From Ampelomyces quisqualis (lineage: Eukaryota; Ascomycota; Dothideomycetes; Pleosporales; Phaeosphaeriaceae): a stretch of 64,000 nt of DNA. A program made the translations under genes and the position numbers. Below, piece after piece: positions 12,344-23,619 of the stretch. The stretch lies in contig JAGTXZ010000002.1 in the NCBI GenBank assembly GCA_018398575.1, forward strand, positions 808,501 to 872,500, in the 5' to 3' direction. Numbering within the stretch: position 1 is the stretch's first letter; every line of letters starts with the position of its first letter. The notes beneath the pieces were generated by a model, which worked only from the letters and a program-made list of their open reading frames with translations, was not told the origin of the DNA and made no database searches.

Positions 12344-12724
12344 ATGTCTTTGATTACTATCCAAGCAATCAATCAACCCTTAGTAACAAGAGCGCCTGCT
12401 CTGTTTCTGAATGCATGGAGGCTTTGTCCACTAGGCCGAAGGGGCCTCCAAACAGCCGCCCAGCAGACGGTGCCAAAATCAGATACCATGCTGCAAAGAA
12501 CCCGGCCCCGAAGAATGCAGCAGCAGCAGCATCTGGAGCGGATATTTGCCCATCCAGTATATCAACAGAACCCAAAAAGGGTAACAGAACTTGTCAACCA
12601 GTATCGTCAGACCAGTCGGGCAGAAATCGAAGACAGAACGAACATAGGCCTTGCCTATGCGATCCTCTTTGCTGCCTTCATCAGAGCCTGCATAAGGTAT
12701 GTTGAAATCTCACGAAGATACTAG
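12344..12724 (+). CDS. Small hypothetical protein, probably mitochondrial, one membrane helix (126 aa)
   Basis: The most credible intact gene in the window. ATG at 12344 has A at -3 and lies about 95 bp below a TATA box. The N-terminus (residues 1-46) has no acidic residue, several Arg and a LGRRGLQTA segment at 30-38, which looks like a mitochondrial presequence with a cleavage site. Residues 52-63 are Arg/Gln-rich (RTRPRRMQQQQH). Residues 64-97 are a charged helix. Residues 101-117 (IGLAYAILFAAFIRACI) could be a single membrane span, followed by a basic tail ending RRY. I do not recognise the family. Overlapping ORFs at 12415-12705 (+) and 12369-12575 (-) are considered shadows because the promoter and start context fit this frame. 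It is isolated within several tens of kb of transposon wreckage. Confidence 0.6.
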   Translation: MSLITIQAINQPLVTRAPALFLNAWRLCPLGRRGLQTAAQQTVPKSDTMLQRTRPRRMQQQQHLERIFAHPVYQQNPKRVTELVNQYRQTSRAEIEDRTNIGLAYAILFAAFIRACIRYVEISRRY

Positions 12725-12759
12725 TAGAAAAAGTAGCTAATTTTGAGATTCCAGATCAG

Positions 12760-12800
12760 AGGACAAGTCCTGCCCTAAAGAGGACAAGTCCTGTCCTAAA
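12760..12800. repeat. 21-bp direct repeat carrying an inverted repeat
   Basis: AGGACAAGTCCT, a 5-bp inverted repeat with an AA loop, occurs at 12760-12771 and 12781-12792 within a duplicated 21-bp unit. It lies 36 bp below the stop codon of the 126-aa gene and could act in the 3' UTR. Confidence 0.6.
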
Positions 12801-12960
12801 GAGTACAATGCGCAAGAGGAAATCTTCGCACCAGATATGAATAGTAAGTCTCTGAACTCAAATGCAAGAGAACTGGGTACTAACATTATATCTAGCAGAG
12901 GAGAACGTATTTGATAAGCTCTTCTAGCTCAGAAATTGTTAAGAGAGCGGATTCCTTATT

Positions 12961-13600
12961 ATTATATGTATTGATACTTTAATTTAATTGTTATGTGTAA
13001 TCTCTTAAACAAAGTGATCCGCATCCTAAACATACTATTTAATCTATCCTACTTTCTTACCTTACCTCTACCTCTACCTACTTTAGTACATAATTAACAC
13101 TATTAATTAACAACGTTAATCTGTTAATTATTTGCGAGTTCTTTGCCTAACGCGTCTATATTATTAATATTGTTTTTAGATTACTTATAGTAAGGTAAAC
13201 ACTATTTCGCCAAATATTATATTATTCTATAGAAGCAGAATTAAAAAAAATCTAATAACTTGTTACGTATAAGAATATAACAGTATAGAGCTGTTCGCTA
13301 GATAGTAATACGCCTACGCTACTACTAGTATAACGCTACCCTAGCTTCTATATATATAGAACGCATATAGCTACTCTAGTAACTTAATAGCACTACACTA
13401 GCGTAGACCTAGTATATTTTAGTTGTAAAGATACGCGTCTAGTTATATCTATAAAAGAGTAGTTTTATACTAAAGCTATAGAACAAGAATTAACTTACTT
13501 CTATCTACACTACTATTATTATTTTATAACTTTACTACTATATAAACCTTTTATAGTTTTAATTCCTCTACTTTGTAAAAGAATAGTAGGCTAGTTACGC
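12961..13600. other. Transition from island to RIP block
   Basis: Composition becomes AT-rich and YCR-depleted through this stretch. No gene is seen. GCGGAT at about 12947 and ATCCGC at about 13017 form a weak inverted pair around a short AT-rich segment. CTACCTCTACCT motifs near 13068 resemble hAT subterminal motifs elsewhere in the window. Confidence 0.35.
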
Positions 13601-14764
13601 TAGTAAATAGGTAGAGAGTACTCTCCTTTAGGTAGAAGGTAGGTAGAGATTAACAGTATAGAAGGTAGAGTAGAGGTTAGGTTATAGTAGAGCTAGAGTA
13701 TAGGTTAAGATTAGGTTATATAGGTACTAGGTATAGATTAGGTTAGTAGTTAGGTTAAGCTACCTACTATTAGGTTATACTTATATAACGCTCTTTACTA
13801 TAACTCTTAAATAAACATATTACTTTAGTATATAGTAGAGTAAGAGAAATTAGCTTACTAAAAATATAATCTTAGAATTAGAGATATTACTAGAGTAATA
13901 TCTATTGAAATTAGTGCATAAAAATAGAATCTTAGTATAGTAATATAATTTTTAAAATTAGTAAGGTTTAATTAGCTAGTAAGCTTTTCTTTATTATACT
14001 TCTTTATTATAGTAACTAGTTAAGGTAGCGTAAGGGCTTTAATCTCTTTTTTTATAGCTGCTACTTAGGTATGTTATACACAAAAGTCTCTAAATAGACA
14101 CCTAAAGAAAAGGTTACAAAATCTATTCTATTACTACTTTTACTCTTATTACTATCCTCTTTATTACTTATTAGATCTATAAAGCGCCTTATTCTACTGT
14201 TAATAGGGCTAGAATAAGAATCTAGTTTCTAAATCTTATATAGGTTCTAAACTGTTTTAGCGCTAAGGTAATATTTTAGAGTTAGTAATTATAGTTTAGG
14301 TAGGCTAAATAGATTATCTTTATGCGTAATTACGTATTTAATAACTAAGTTTAGCTAAATTATCTTAGCTTTAAGTCTATACCTCTAATTTTTTATAATA
14401 TCTCTTGTAGTATTAAATAAACGCTCTACCCTAACTTTTGTAAGCTAAATAGCTAGCACATTTATTACTTCCTAGGCTAAAAGAAGGTCTGTTTCTGCGT
14501 TAGCCTGCTACTTTACTAGTATACCTATTAAGTTTCTCTTCTTATCCTTTGTTGTTAGAGAAGTATTTAGGTAGCAAAAGGTTTCTATGTAGACTAGCCT
14601 AATACTTAGATTTAGTTTTTTATGCAACTTAGAACTTACTCTACTTAACTATACTAGAAGTTTAGAAAGCCTTCTAAACTACTAATTTTTAAGAGATTAG
14701 TAAGGTTAAGCAGGGTAAATAGAGGTGTAATCTCTATAAAGTTATATAGGTTAATTATTATATT
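13601..14764 (-). mobile_element. hAT transposon copy A, terminal part with transposase C-terminus
   Basis: Starts with the terminal repeat TAGTAAATAGGTAGAG shared with copy B at 31194 and is collinear with copy B to 14764, apart from the MITE that copy B carries. On the minus strand at about 14374-14431 it reads RVERLFNTTRDII.N.RYRLK, the C-terminal dimerisation signature of hAT transposases. Stops are mainly TAG/TAA. It is interrupted at 14764/14765 by Gypsy family B. Confidence 0.8.
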
Positions 14765-14951
14765 TGTTATAGGCTAGCCTGCAAAGATAGAATAATAAGG
14801 TGCTAGAAAGAGTTATATTTCTTAAGCTTCTCTACTAGTTATAGAAGGAGTTTATATACTCTTTGTGCGTGCTAGTCTATAAAGAGGTAGTAAGGCTAGA
14901 CTAAGCTCTTTCTAAGAAGGTAAAGAGCTAGGTAAAGCCTAGCCTATTATA
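14765..14951 (-). repeat. 3' LTR of Gypsy family B
   Basis: 187 bp. Aligns along its full length with 20570-20756; the differences are mostly C/T and G/A transitions. Confidence 0.9.
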
Positions 14952-15247
14952 TACCTCTTTACTTACTCTCTTCTTAATATAAAAGCCTACGCTATTATAG
15001 TGTAGCAATTGCGTTACAAAGATAGGCTAAAGTTATTCTAGCGCTACTTGTTGCCTAGCTGCCTGCTATACGCGTGTATCTGTGCGCCTACTATAATTTT
15101 GTGTTAGCGCTTAGCTAGCTCTGTTCTAGTTTCTGCACTACTAACACTATTCTTCTTTAGTCTTCTCTTTACCTTTAGACTGCGCCTAGACTACACACTA
15201 ACTACACTTGCTTTTCTAACAATTAACTTATTAATTACTTTCTAATA

Positions 15248-15660
15248 TTGTTCTCTGCGCGCTCTAAGCGCCTTTCTTCTAACCTTGTTACGCCCTTAAG
15301 GCGCTATTGCTATACAAGTAGTTATAAAGTAAGTAGTAACTTTAATAATAAGGCTGCAACGCTAAAGTGCGTGCAGTTTAACTACTTATTATGCGTTAAA
15401 AAGTGCGTAGTTTATAGCTATATTAACTGCGTATAAGATAGTAGTAAAAAGTGCAGCTTTTATTATATAGTAAAATGCTGTTATAAGTTGTTTACAGGCT
15501 AGCTTTCTGCGCATCTAGCCTTTTGCGCAGCTCTTAAGGCTTATAAGCTTATTACTTATAGTAAAAATATAAAGGTATATATTAAGAAGGCTAGTACGCG
15601 CACTTCTACGTACTTAAAGGCTATAAGTAGTTTTTTAGCTGCACTTATTCTATAACTGTT
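15248..15660 (+). pseudogene. Antisense Cys-rich ORF next to the 3' LTR of family B
   Basis: A plus-strand frame, opposite to pol, reads for about 130 codons with few stops. It contains a Cys-rich block (LKCVQF...LLCVKKCVVYSYINC, then KKCSFYYIVKCCYK), then KAYKLITYSKNIKVYIKKAS. There is no ATG at 15248 (TTG), so the true start is unknown. Position and Cys pattern recall the antisense ORFs at 3135-3574 and 46950-47572. Product function is unknown. Confidence 0.35.
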
Positions 15661-15699
15661 CTGCTAACTTACTATAGTTCTATAATACTAAGCTTAACT

Positions 15700-18600
15700 T
15701 TAAGGCAGCTTACTAGCTTACTTAAAACAGCAGCATAACAGCCTTAGCCTTTAGCTCTACCTCTAACACTTTGTTATTATCTTTTATTATTACAACGCCT
15801 AGCTGCAGGAACTAAGTAAACAACCTAGTTCCTGCCCTAAATATGTTAGGCTAAGGTATACAAGAGATAATAGCGTTATAGTATAAGATTATAGCTAACT
15901 AGAATATATATAGCAGCTAGCCTATCTTTTATCTATAAAAGTACTAACTAGAGTCTGCGTTAGGCCCTCTTTCGCGCTGCTCTTACTACTACTTCTATTT
16001 CTTTCTACTTTAAGCTGCGCGCAGCGTTGCTTTTAGGCTTTAGCAACAACCTCTTAGGCCTAGCCTATTACTACTATTACTGCTTTGCGTCTTCTAATAA
16101 TAATAAGTTACCTTTTAGTAAAAACTAGTTCTAAGCTAGTGTAGTTCTATTGTGCCCTTAGGTTAATTCCTTAGAGTCTGCTATAGAGGCCTAGCTGTCT
16201 CTTAGGCAGCTGCCCTTTAGAGCTAAAAAATAAACCTTCTATAGCCTATGCAGCTCTAAATTTTTCTGCCTACTATTTTCTAAGTAATGTTGCTTTGTAA
16301 ATGCTTTGTTCTCTTACATTTAAATATATAAAGTGCTTTTATATCTAAGAAGTCTTTTTTAGAGTGCTATAATAGTGTAATCTATCTTTTCTACTTAACT
16401 AGCACTTGTCTCTTATTATAGCTACATACGTTTTTCTCTTAGAATATTTCTTCTACTTTCTATTTGCACAGATTTTTGTCCTTATCCTCTAGTTCTAAGG
16501 CTAGTTCTAGTCTAGAGTCTTAGAGGACTTAGCGTAGGAGTAGATCTTCTAAAGCTAATTTAATAAAGTTAACGTGTACTGTTTTGTCAAAGTTTTCTAA
16601 AAGTTACTTAGCTAGTCTAAGCTACAGTTGCTAATTATACTGCTTAGAAACTTATAAAACTGCTACTAGACTTCCTTAAATTGCTCTGCGCAATCCTTAG
16701 CCTTTATAGAACACATAGCTTCTAGCTGCACGTACTTAGACAGCCTATCTATAATAACTAAGAGAAATTAAAAGAAGGTTTTGTAGGCTTATAGAAGGTT
16801 TACTATAAAATCTATTAAGATTTAGGCCTAGTATTAATCTGTAACTAGGATAGGCTGTAAAAGACCTTGCCTTTAGAGCTAAGATATATGCGCTCTGTAG
16901 CAGTAGCAGTTATAGACAAATTAAGTAATATCTATAGCTATTCTGTCCTAATAATAGTTTTAACACAAGATTTAAAATATTTTGTTTTTGCTTAGGTAAC
17001 TAGCTAAGTTTAAGTTGTGTGCTTGCTAAATAACTGTTGTAGTAAGTAGCTTTTACCTTAGTAGCTATATTATACTTCTCTACTAAAGCGCGCTATACGT
17101 AGAGACGTTATAGTTACTAACTTATTAATTTGTCTTAGCTTCTAATAAAAATACTCTAGCGCCCTAGCGTACTACTTATAGATAGGCTTAATATGTCTTA
17201 TTTTAGCGCATAGCCTTATTTTAAAGCTCTTGTATATGCTAGTTTAAGAAGAGAAGATCTCTTAGAAAAAGTAGACAGTCTCCTTTATAGAGCAGTATAG
17301 ACTTAGACTAGACAAAGAGTAGAGTTATAACGCGCTCTAGTTACAGTATATAACTCTGCGCATTCTACTTACACTAGCTTAGCGCGTCTAGACAAGTAGT
17401 AAAGCGCTCTAAGTAGTACTAAAAGTAAAAGTAGAATTTAGACAGCAGTTCTAACTAATATTATTATTACTCTATAAGCAATTACGTAGTTGTAAAGTAT
17501 TCTAGATTCTTATAGTCTATAAGAATAGTAAACAGTTTGTAAACACTTTAAAGCTCTAGTGTTTATACTTTAAGGCATTTAATAACTGCTATAAGCTCTT
17601 TATTATAGATAGTACAGTTACGTTATACTAGTAATAAGAATGCAAAGTAGTATGTAATAAAGTAAAGCACTTTATTAACGTTCTGTAAAAGGCACCTTCT
17701 AAGAGTACTTCTAAAGCTATCTACTTCTACTACTATAGGCTGCGCAGAGTTCTACTAAGTTAAGACTAGTTTAGAGCTAAAGATACGCTTTAAGTAGTTA
17801 AACGCATATTACGCTTTAGTTGTCTATAGAAAGGTAGTATTCTTCTTTGTTAACGCATGCAAGAGAGCTGTAACACTAGAGAAATTTAGTATAAAGTTTT
17901 TATAGAAGTTAGTAAACCTAATAAAACTCTAGACTCTTTAAGAGAATATTAGAGGCTCTTATTCTATAATAGCTTATACCTTAGTAGAGTTTAGCTAGAT
18001 AGCCTATTTTGCCTTAATAAGATATCTTAGATACTTAACTATTTTTATTGCAAAAGTACACTTTTTAAGGTCTAGGTATAGACAGGCGTCTTAGAGAAGT
18101 TAGAGGACCTGTTACACTTTACTATAGTAGTCTTTAATTAAACTGCTAGAGTAGATAAGTACGTTATCTAGGTATACTGTAGTAAAGTTTTCTAGCATTT
18201 CTTTAAGAGCAGTATTAATGTAACGCTAAAAAGAGAAGAGTGCACTAAAGAGTTTTATAGAACAAATAAGCTACTTAAAGAGGCTAAAGCGTGTGTAAAA
18301 TACTGTAAAGTGCTTATTTCTTACTATAACTCTTATCTAGTAGAAGGCTAAGCAAATATTAACCTTTGTAAACTACTTTACTTAAAAGAGTTTACAAAGA
18401 GTTTCTTTAATTAACAGAAGTAGGTATTAATCTACCTTTATAATTTTATTTAAGGCCTAGTAGTTAATATAGAAGCGCTATACACCTAAAGCCTTCTTTA
18501 CTAGCAGAACTAGAGCTCTTGCTGCAGAAGAGCTAGCGCAGATCTAGCTCTTATCTAGGAGGTCTATAACTTACTGTTATAGCTCTATTAGCTAATTGCA

Positions 18601-20450
18601 AAGCATAGAGTATAACAGACTTTAAGAAAAGTCTAGGGTCTTTTTATTCTTACTTAGTTAGAGTTAGATATAATAGTCTATCTAGCTCTTGTATAGAGGC
18701 AGACTAGAGGTAAAGCGTTTGTTAAAAACATCTACAAAGTCTAAGATCTGCAGTAAAAGTAAAGTTGTTAATATTTACTTCTTAGGTAACTTACTTAACA
18801 TATACATTATAGCGTAAATACTAGTTACAGCAAATATTATACAGCGCTTTTATAACTTAGAATAGTTATAAAACTCTTGTGTTGCCTTAGTAGCGCTAAT
18901 TTCTTTTAGAAGTAGTAGGATAGTACAGCAGGCCTTTTCCTTTACTAGTAGGTTTCTAGTCTACCTAATAGTTATTATACTATTAGTTATATAAATAGCT
19001 ACTTCTTTGTAGGCTAGCTATAGTTTCCCTAGGATTAAGTTGTAGGTAAGGCTAGAGACTAAGTAAGTAACTAATTGTAATTACTAACTATTAATATTGT
19101 AGTCTAAGAACGCAATTTAATTAATTAGTGTAAGTGTACTATTTGTAGCAGCTTGCTTTAGGTGTTGTAGTAGAATATTAGTAGTGTATACTTCTATCCT
19201 ATCTGCTAGCGCAGCGTTAATAGCGCTGTAACACTTATATTCTATATCTACTAAGGCGTTAACATTAGTAGTGCTGTCTAGTAATAGTAAAATAAGAAAT
19301 AAGTTACTGTTAAGGTAGTTAAGTAGCGTCTCTTGTTTCCTGTTCCTTTTACTAACGCTATCTAAGAGGCGCCTCTATCTCTCTAAGAAGGTAGAGGCTA
19401 CTAGTTTTTTAAAATCTCTGTTAGAGCTTTCTTGCTACGCGAAGCGCTAATAGCGTAGCTCTATACTATATTTAAACAGCTTTGCACGTAGTGTCTTTAC
19501 TTACTGTAACACATATACAAATTACTATTATAACACTACTTATAAAGCTTCTTAGAAACTTAGTTTTTTAACTAAGGTTAGCCTACACTATTAGCTTGCT
19601 ATGCCTTAACTTATTCTTTTATCTTTAAACTTATACTAACTATAGACACTGTTACTATCTTAACGTCCTTGTCTAAGTCCTTCTTTGCCTAGGTCTCTTC
19701 TTTTGTGTATAAGTGTTAATGCTCCTTAATAGCTGTAGTTTTCAAGTTAATTACAATAGATTAATATCCTACTACTACTTAGTTGTAATTAGTACAAGAA
19801 ACGCTGTAGTAAAAGGTAACTTGTTGTAGAAAGTAGTTTAGAGCGCGTTGTAATTTGCTAAGTTGCTATTTATTATCTTATATTACTTTTTTATATTATA
19901 AGAGAAGAGACTTAAAGCGCAGAAAGAAGTTAGTAAAAGACTTTTTTCTAGCCTAGCGCAGCTCCTCTAAAACTGCTTAAGCACGTTTCTTACTATGCTT
20001 ATCTCTATAGCAGAAATTAAGATATTTTATAAAGTTTTCAAAGTTCTAATTACCTGCTTTCTTTCTGCTAGCGTAGTAGAAGGTAACTTCTTATTAGACC
20101 TTTAGCAACAAGTTAGCCTAAATAAAGGTGTATTAGTCCTAGGCGCTTCTAATAAAAGTAGAGTTAGTTTTAAGCTTATAGGTTATAGTAACCTTCTAGG
20201 CAGTAAAGTAGAACTTATTACCTAAAAACAGGTTGCCTAAAGGTAGCAGCTTGCGTTAGACTAAAGAAAGAGCAGAAGTAGTAAGCGTTAAATTTCTAGT
20301 AGTTTACGCGTTATAAGGTGCTAGAGAAGAGTTTAGCGTAGGAGCTAAAGAGAGAAGAAAAGAGTTTATAAGTTAAGTAACAAGGAACTAAAGTACTGTC
20401 CCTAGGGCGTTAATTTAGTTCTCTATAGCTTAAAGGCGACTGTCTAATAG
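15700..20450 (-). pseudogene. Gypsy family B gag-pol remnant
   Basis: Read on the minus strand. Integrase core lies near 16700-16800 (IDFIVNLL, then VIIDRLSKYVQLEAM). RT lies near 17950-18800, with the catalytic box at about 18146-18175 reading YLDNVLIYS (second Asp changed to Asn). RNase H lies between. The gag portion is toward 18900-20450 but too decayed to bound. Many TAG/TAA stops. Confidence 0.78.
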
Positions 20451-20569
20451 AGCACAGTAAGCCTAAAGGTTAGTTTAAGACTCTTGCCTTTTAGGCTCTA
20501 ACTTAGTGTTAGAGTGTTAGTTAGATAGAGCTATTCTGCAGTTATTGTTATATTAGAAAGGAATACAAT

Positions 20570-20756
20570 TGTTATAGGCTAGCCTGCAAAGATAGAACAA
20601 TAAGGTGCTAGAAAGAGTTGTATTCTTTAAGCTTCTCTACTAGTTACAGAAGAAGTTTATATATCCTCTGTGCGTGCTAGTCTATAAAGAGGTAGTAAGG
20701 CTAGACTAAGCTCTTCCTAAAAAGGCAAAGGGCTAGGAAAAGTCTAGCCTATTACA
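20570..20756 (-). repeat. 5' LTR of Gypsy family B
   Basis: 187 bp, TGTTATAGGCTAGCC to CTAGCCTATTACA; pairs with 14765-14951. Confidence 0.9.
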
Positions 20757-20846
20757 ATATTAGCTTATACACTCTAAGAACTTACGCTAGTATATACGTT
20801 TAAAATTAGATTTCTACTTATCCTCTTGTATATAATAGTTAACAAC
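20757..20846 (-). mobile_element. hAT copy A, continuation after the family B insertion
   Basis: Matches hAT copy B at about 33207-33301 and then stops abruptly after GTTAACAACGTAAT. Copy A is therefore truncated here and lacks the rest of the transposase and the right end. Confidence 0.75.
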
Positions 20847-23335
20847 GTAATCTAACTATAATAATTAACTTATATATTAAGATAAAAAGCCTTAAGAGCG
20901 TTACAATTAAATACTAGACTCTAGTAAAAGATAAAGTTAGGCCTAGTAGTAATACAACCTAGAATAGTATGTAAATAACAATAGCTAACTACATAATACA
21001 GTACACTTTACTTTAAGTAGCAATAGTAACATTATAAACCTAGTAAGTGCTACTAGAAAGAAGAGGCAAAGGCGCCTCTACTTAGAGCTTAATAACAATA
21101 CTAAAGACAATAACTATAAATAACAAAAGATAACAAGAGCGCTAGTAGACCTAGCCTATAAATTATTAATAAGATCTAAAGCAAATAGTAGCAAATACTT
21201 AAATAAATAGAGTAGAAGTAAGAAGAAGAAGGATAACAGCCTAGACATACGCATTAAGACTCTAACTACTAAAATTAGCGCCTAAAAGAGTAGAATTATA
21301 GCACTATAAAAAAAGTAAAGAAAGTAGAAATAAACCTGCTGCGCAAATATAAAACAATATAATATCTACACTAATTACTACACTTAGATAGAAACGCAAG
21401 AGTGCTATAGAGAAATAATAAAAGTTACTAAAAAAGATACTTACTCTAGTAATAAGAACTATAGTAGTAGTAAAGAAGAATAAGAATAGTATAATAAAGG
21501 TAACAGAAATAAGGATAAAGAGCTCTAGTTAGCAAAACAACTTGCGTTAGAAGAAAAGCTGTAGCTCTAAGCTTTACTAAACACAAGGTAAGTGTACTAT
21601 AGAAAGCTTATAACTTTAATCTACGTAACTAATATATAAGATAGGATAGCAGATAAACTACAAGCTTTAATTAGAGTAGTAATAGAACACTACTAAGAGG
21701 ACAAATAGTAGGCAGCAGCTAACTTCTTTAGATTCCTTCTAGAAGACTTTAAAGATAACGTGCCTATAATACTACATTTATTATAGAGACTAACAGTTCT
21801 ATTTATAGTATACTAACTAACAGAAGCCTATATACTTTACAAAAAAGAGCTATCTTTAGATAATAGTAGAATATTTAGGAATATAATAGGTATAGAGAAA
21901 ATAAGATTAGCTATACTTATAATAATTATAGAGTATGCGCACTTTAAGAACTAGATAGAAGTGTAAGAAGACTAATTTAAGAATAAAACTAGTTAATATA
22001 AGGCTTAAGACAATAGTAAAGAAGAGTACTCTATAACAGACTAATAAACATTCCTATATATATATATATATATAAACCTTTAATACTAGAAGAGCTATAG
22101 TTAGCAGCATCTATAGTAAGTAGATAGAGCTGCGCACTAGCTGTATAGAAGGCTAAAATTATTACTATAGGCCTCTGTAAATCTAAATAGTGCAACGTAA
22201 AAGACTTCTTTACGCTCTATATCTACTTTATAGACAACACTTCTCTATAAGGCATAGGTATACTAACAGCAGATAAAGAAATAGAGATAAATATTAGTCT
22301 ATAAGTTAAATAGCACTTTGCAGCGTCTAACTAAAACGGTCTACTACGCAAATATATAAAGAATAGTAAAAAGTATATAAAGATAGTTCTGTAGTATATC
22401 TACGAATACTATACACTAAAAGACTACCTTAATATAACTATAAACTATCTAGTACTATCTACTAGCTAATTTATAATTATATATAGCTACATAATATTAG
22501 TAAAACGTGTACTTAACAAAGACTAAACTATAAGACTTATAACTACACGCAAAATATTATTAAGAGGTAGTAAAGTAAGCGTAAAAGGCACTCTTAATAT
22601 TCCTAGCTATATACTAATATAGAGACGTATTATCTTTAACAAGTTCTATAACTATAAATCTTAAAGTACTATTATAGGTAACTTGTACAAGACTATTAGA
22701 ATTAAGAACTTTAGTTATTAGTAAAAGACCTAGGCCCTCTTAGGTATACTAATAGAGAAGAGTTTCTATAAGATACTTATTTTTATTTCTCTAGCGCTTA
22801 GCAGACTATAAGATAAAAAGAACTTCTTAAACTAGTACTATCTTATAAGTAAAAAGAACAACATAGATAGTTCTAAACTGTTTAGTACTACTAACTCTAT
22901 AAACGTAAGTATTAAGAAAGTTATAGATATAAGAGACATAAGAAAGATATTTGGCCTAGCTATAGTAAAGGGCTAGAGCACATGCTTATTTAAGGTATAA
23001 AAAGAAGTAAAAAACATACTTAATTCTCTTAAGTATATAGCGCTTATAGCGTTAGAAAAGAAGATTGCAGTAAGGTTTATACTGCGTTAAACTCTAGTTA
23101 CGCAAGACCTATAGAGCTAGAAGATTTTAGGCATTAAGAGTAACTTCTTAACGTTCTACTAGCTATGCTAAACAAACGAATTCTAATTAGTTATAGCTAA
23201 CGCAATAATAAGATATAAGAGAGTACTACTATAAGAACAGCTAAGTAGTATAAAAGCTAAGAGTATATGTATATTTTACTGCGCTAAAATGTAAAGTTTT
23301 ACAATATTTTTAATACTAGCTTAGCTTAAGGCTGC
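20847..23335 (+). other. Unassigned former coding region
   Basis: Two plus-strand frames, about 21040-22050 and 22080-23320, stay legible between regular TAG/TAA stops. The first is Lys/Gln/Leu-rich and helical (for example KQLALEEKLQL near 21540, FFRFLLEDFKDNVP near 21730). I recognise no domain. A TA microsatellite lies at about 22053-22072. No terminal repeats were found. It is probably another transposon remnant. Confidence 0.4.
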
Positions 23336-23593
23336 TGTAACAGGCTGCCGCCTAGTAAGTCCTTAGTTATAGAAAAACCTTAGTCTACTAAACTGGAACA
23401 CCAAAAAGGTTCTAGACCAGAACGCTGAAAATCCTCTAGACTAGAATACTAAAACCAGTTCTAGGCTAGAACACCTAAATCCTTTAAACTAGACTAACTT
23501 AGAACTATAAAAACCCCTTAGGTAACAATTAGGATAGAACACAAATTTACGTCTTTATTTCCTAGTAACTACTCTTAGAGTCTACCTCTTACA
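23336..23593 (+). repeat. 5' LTR of Gypsy family C copy 1
   Basis: 258 bp, TGTAACAGGCTGCCGCC to GTCTACCTCTTACA. It is the inverted relative of the LTRs at 53757-54009 and 61428-61680. It retains a few unmutated YCR sites. Confidence 0.85.
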
Positions 23594-23619
23594 ATTAAAT
23601 TTGTTAAACCTAACTAGGC

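Larger units (their letters stand above)
10530..12960. other. Island of unmutated, GC-balanced DNA
   Basis: Between about 10530 and 12960 the trinucleotides TCA, CCA, TGA, TGG, CGA and CGG, almost absent elsewhere, occur at ordinary frequency. This is the only long single-copy stretch in the window, and the only place where intact genes are credible. Outside it both borders are RIP-mutated repeats. Confidence 0.85.
14765..20756 (-). mobile_element. Complete Gypsy family B LTR retrotransposon
   Basis: 5992-bp element bounded by 187-bp LTRs and by the 5-bp target duplication ATATT (14760-14764 and 20757-20761). The empty site is seen in hAT copy B near 33200, where flanking sequences join. LTR ends are TGTTATAGG...CCTATTACA; the left copy ends TATTATA by mutation. 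Coding runs on the minus strand, so the right LTR is the 5' LTR. Confidence 0.92.
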
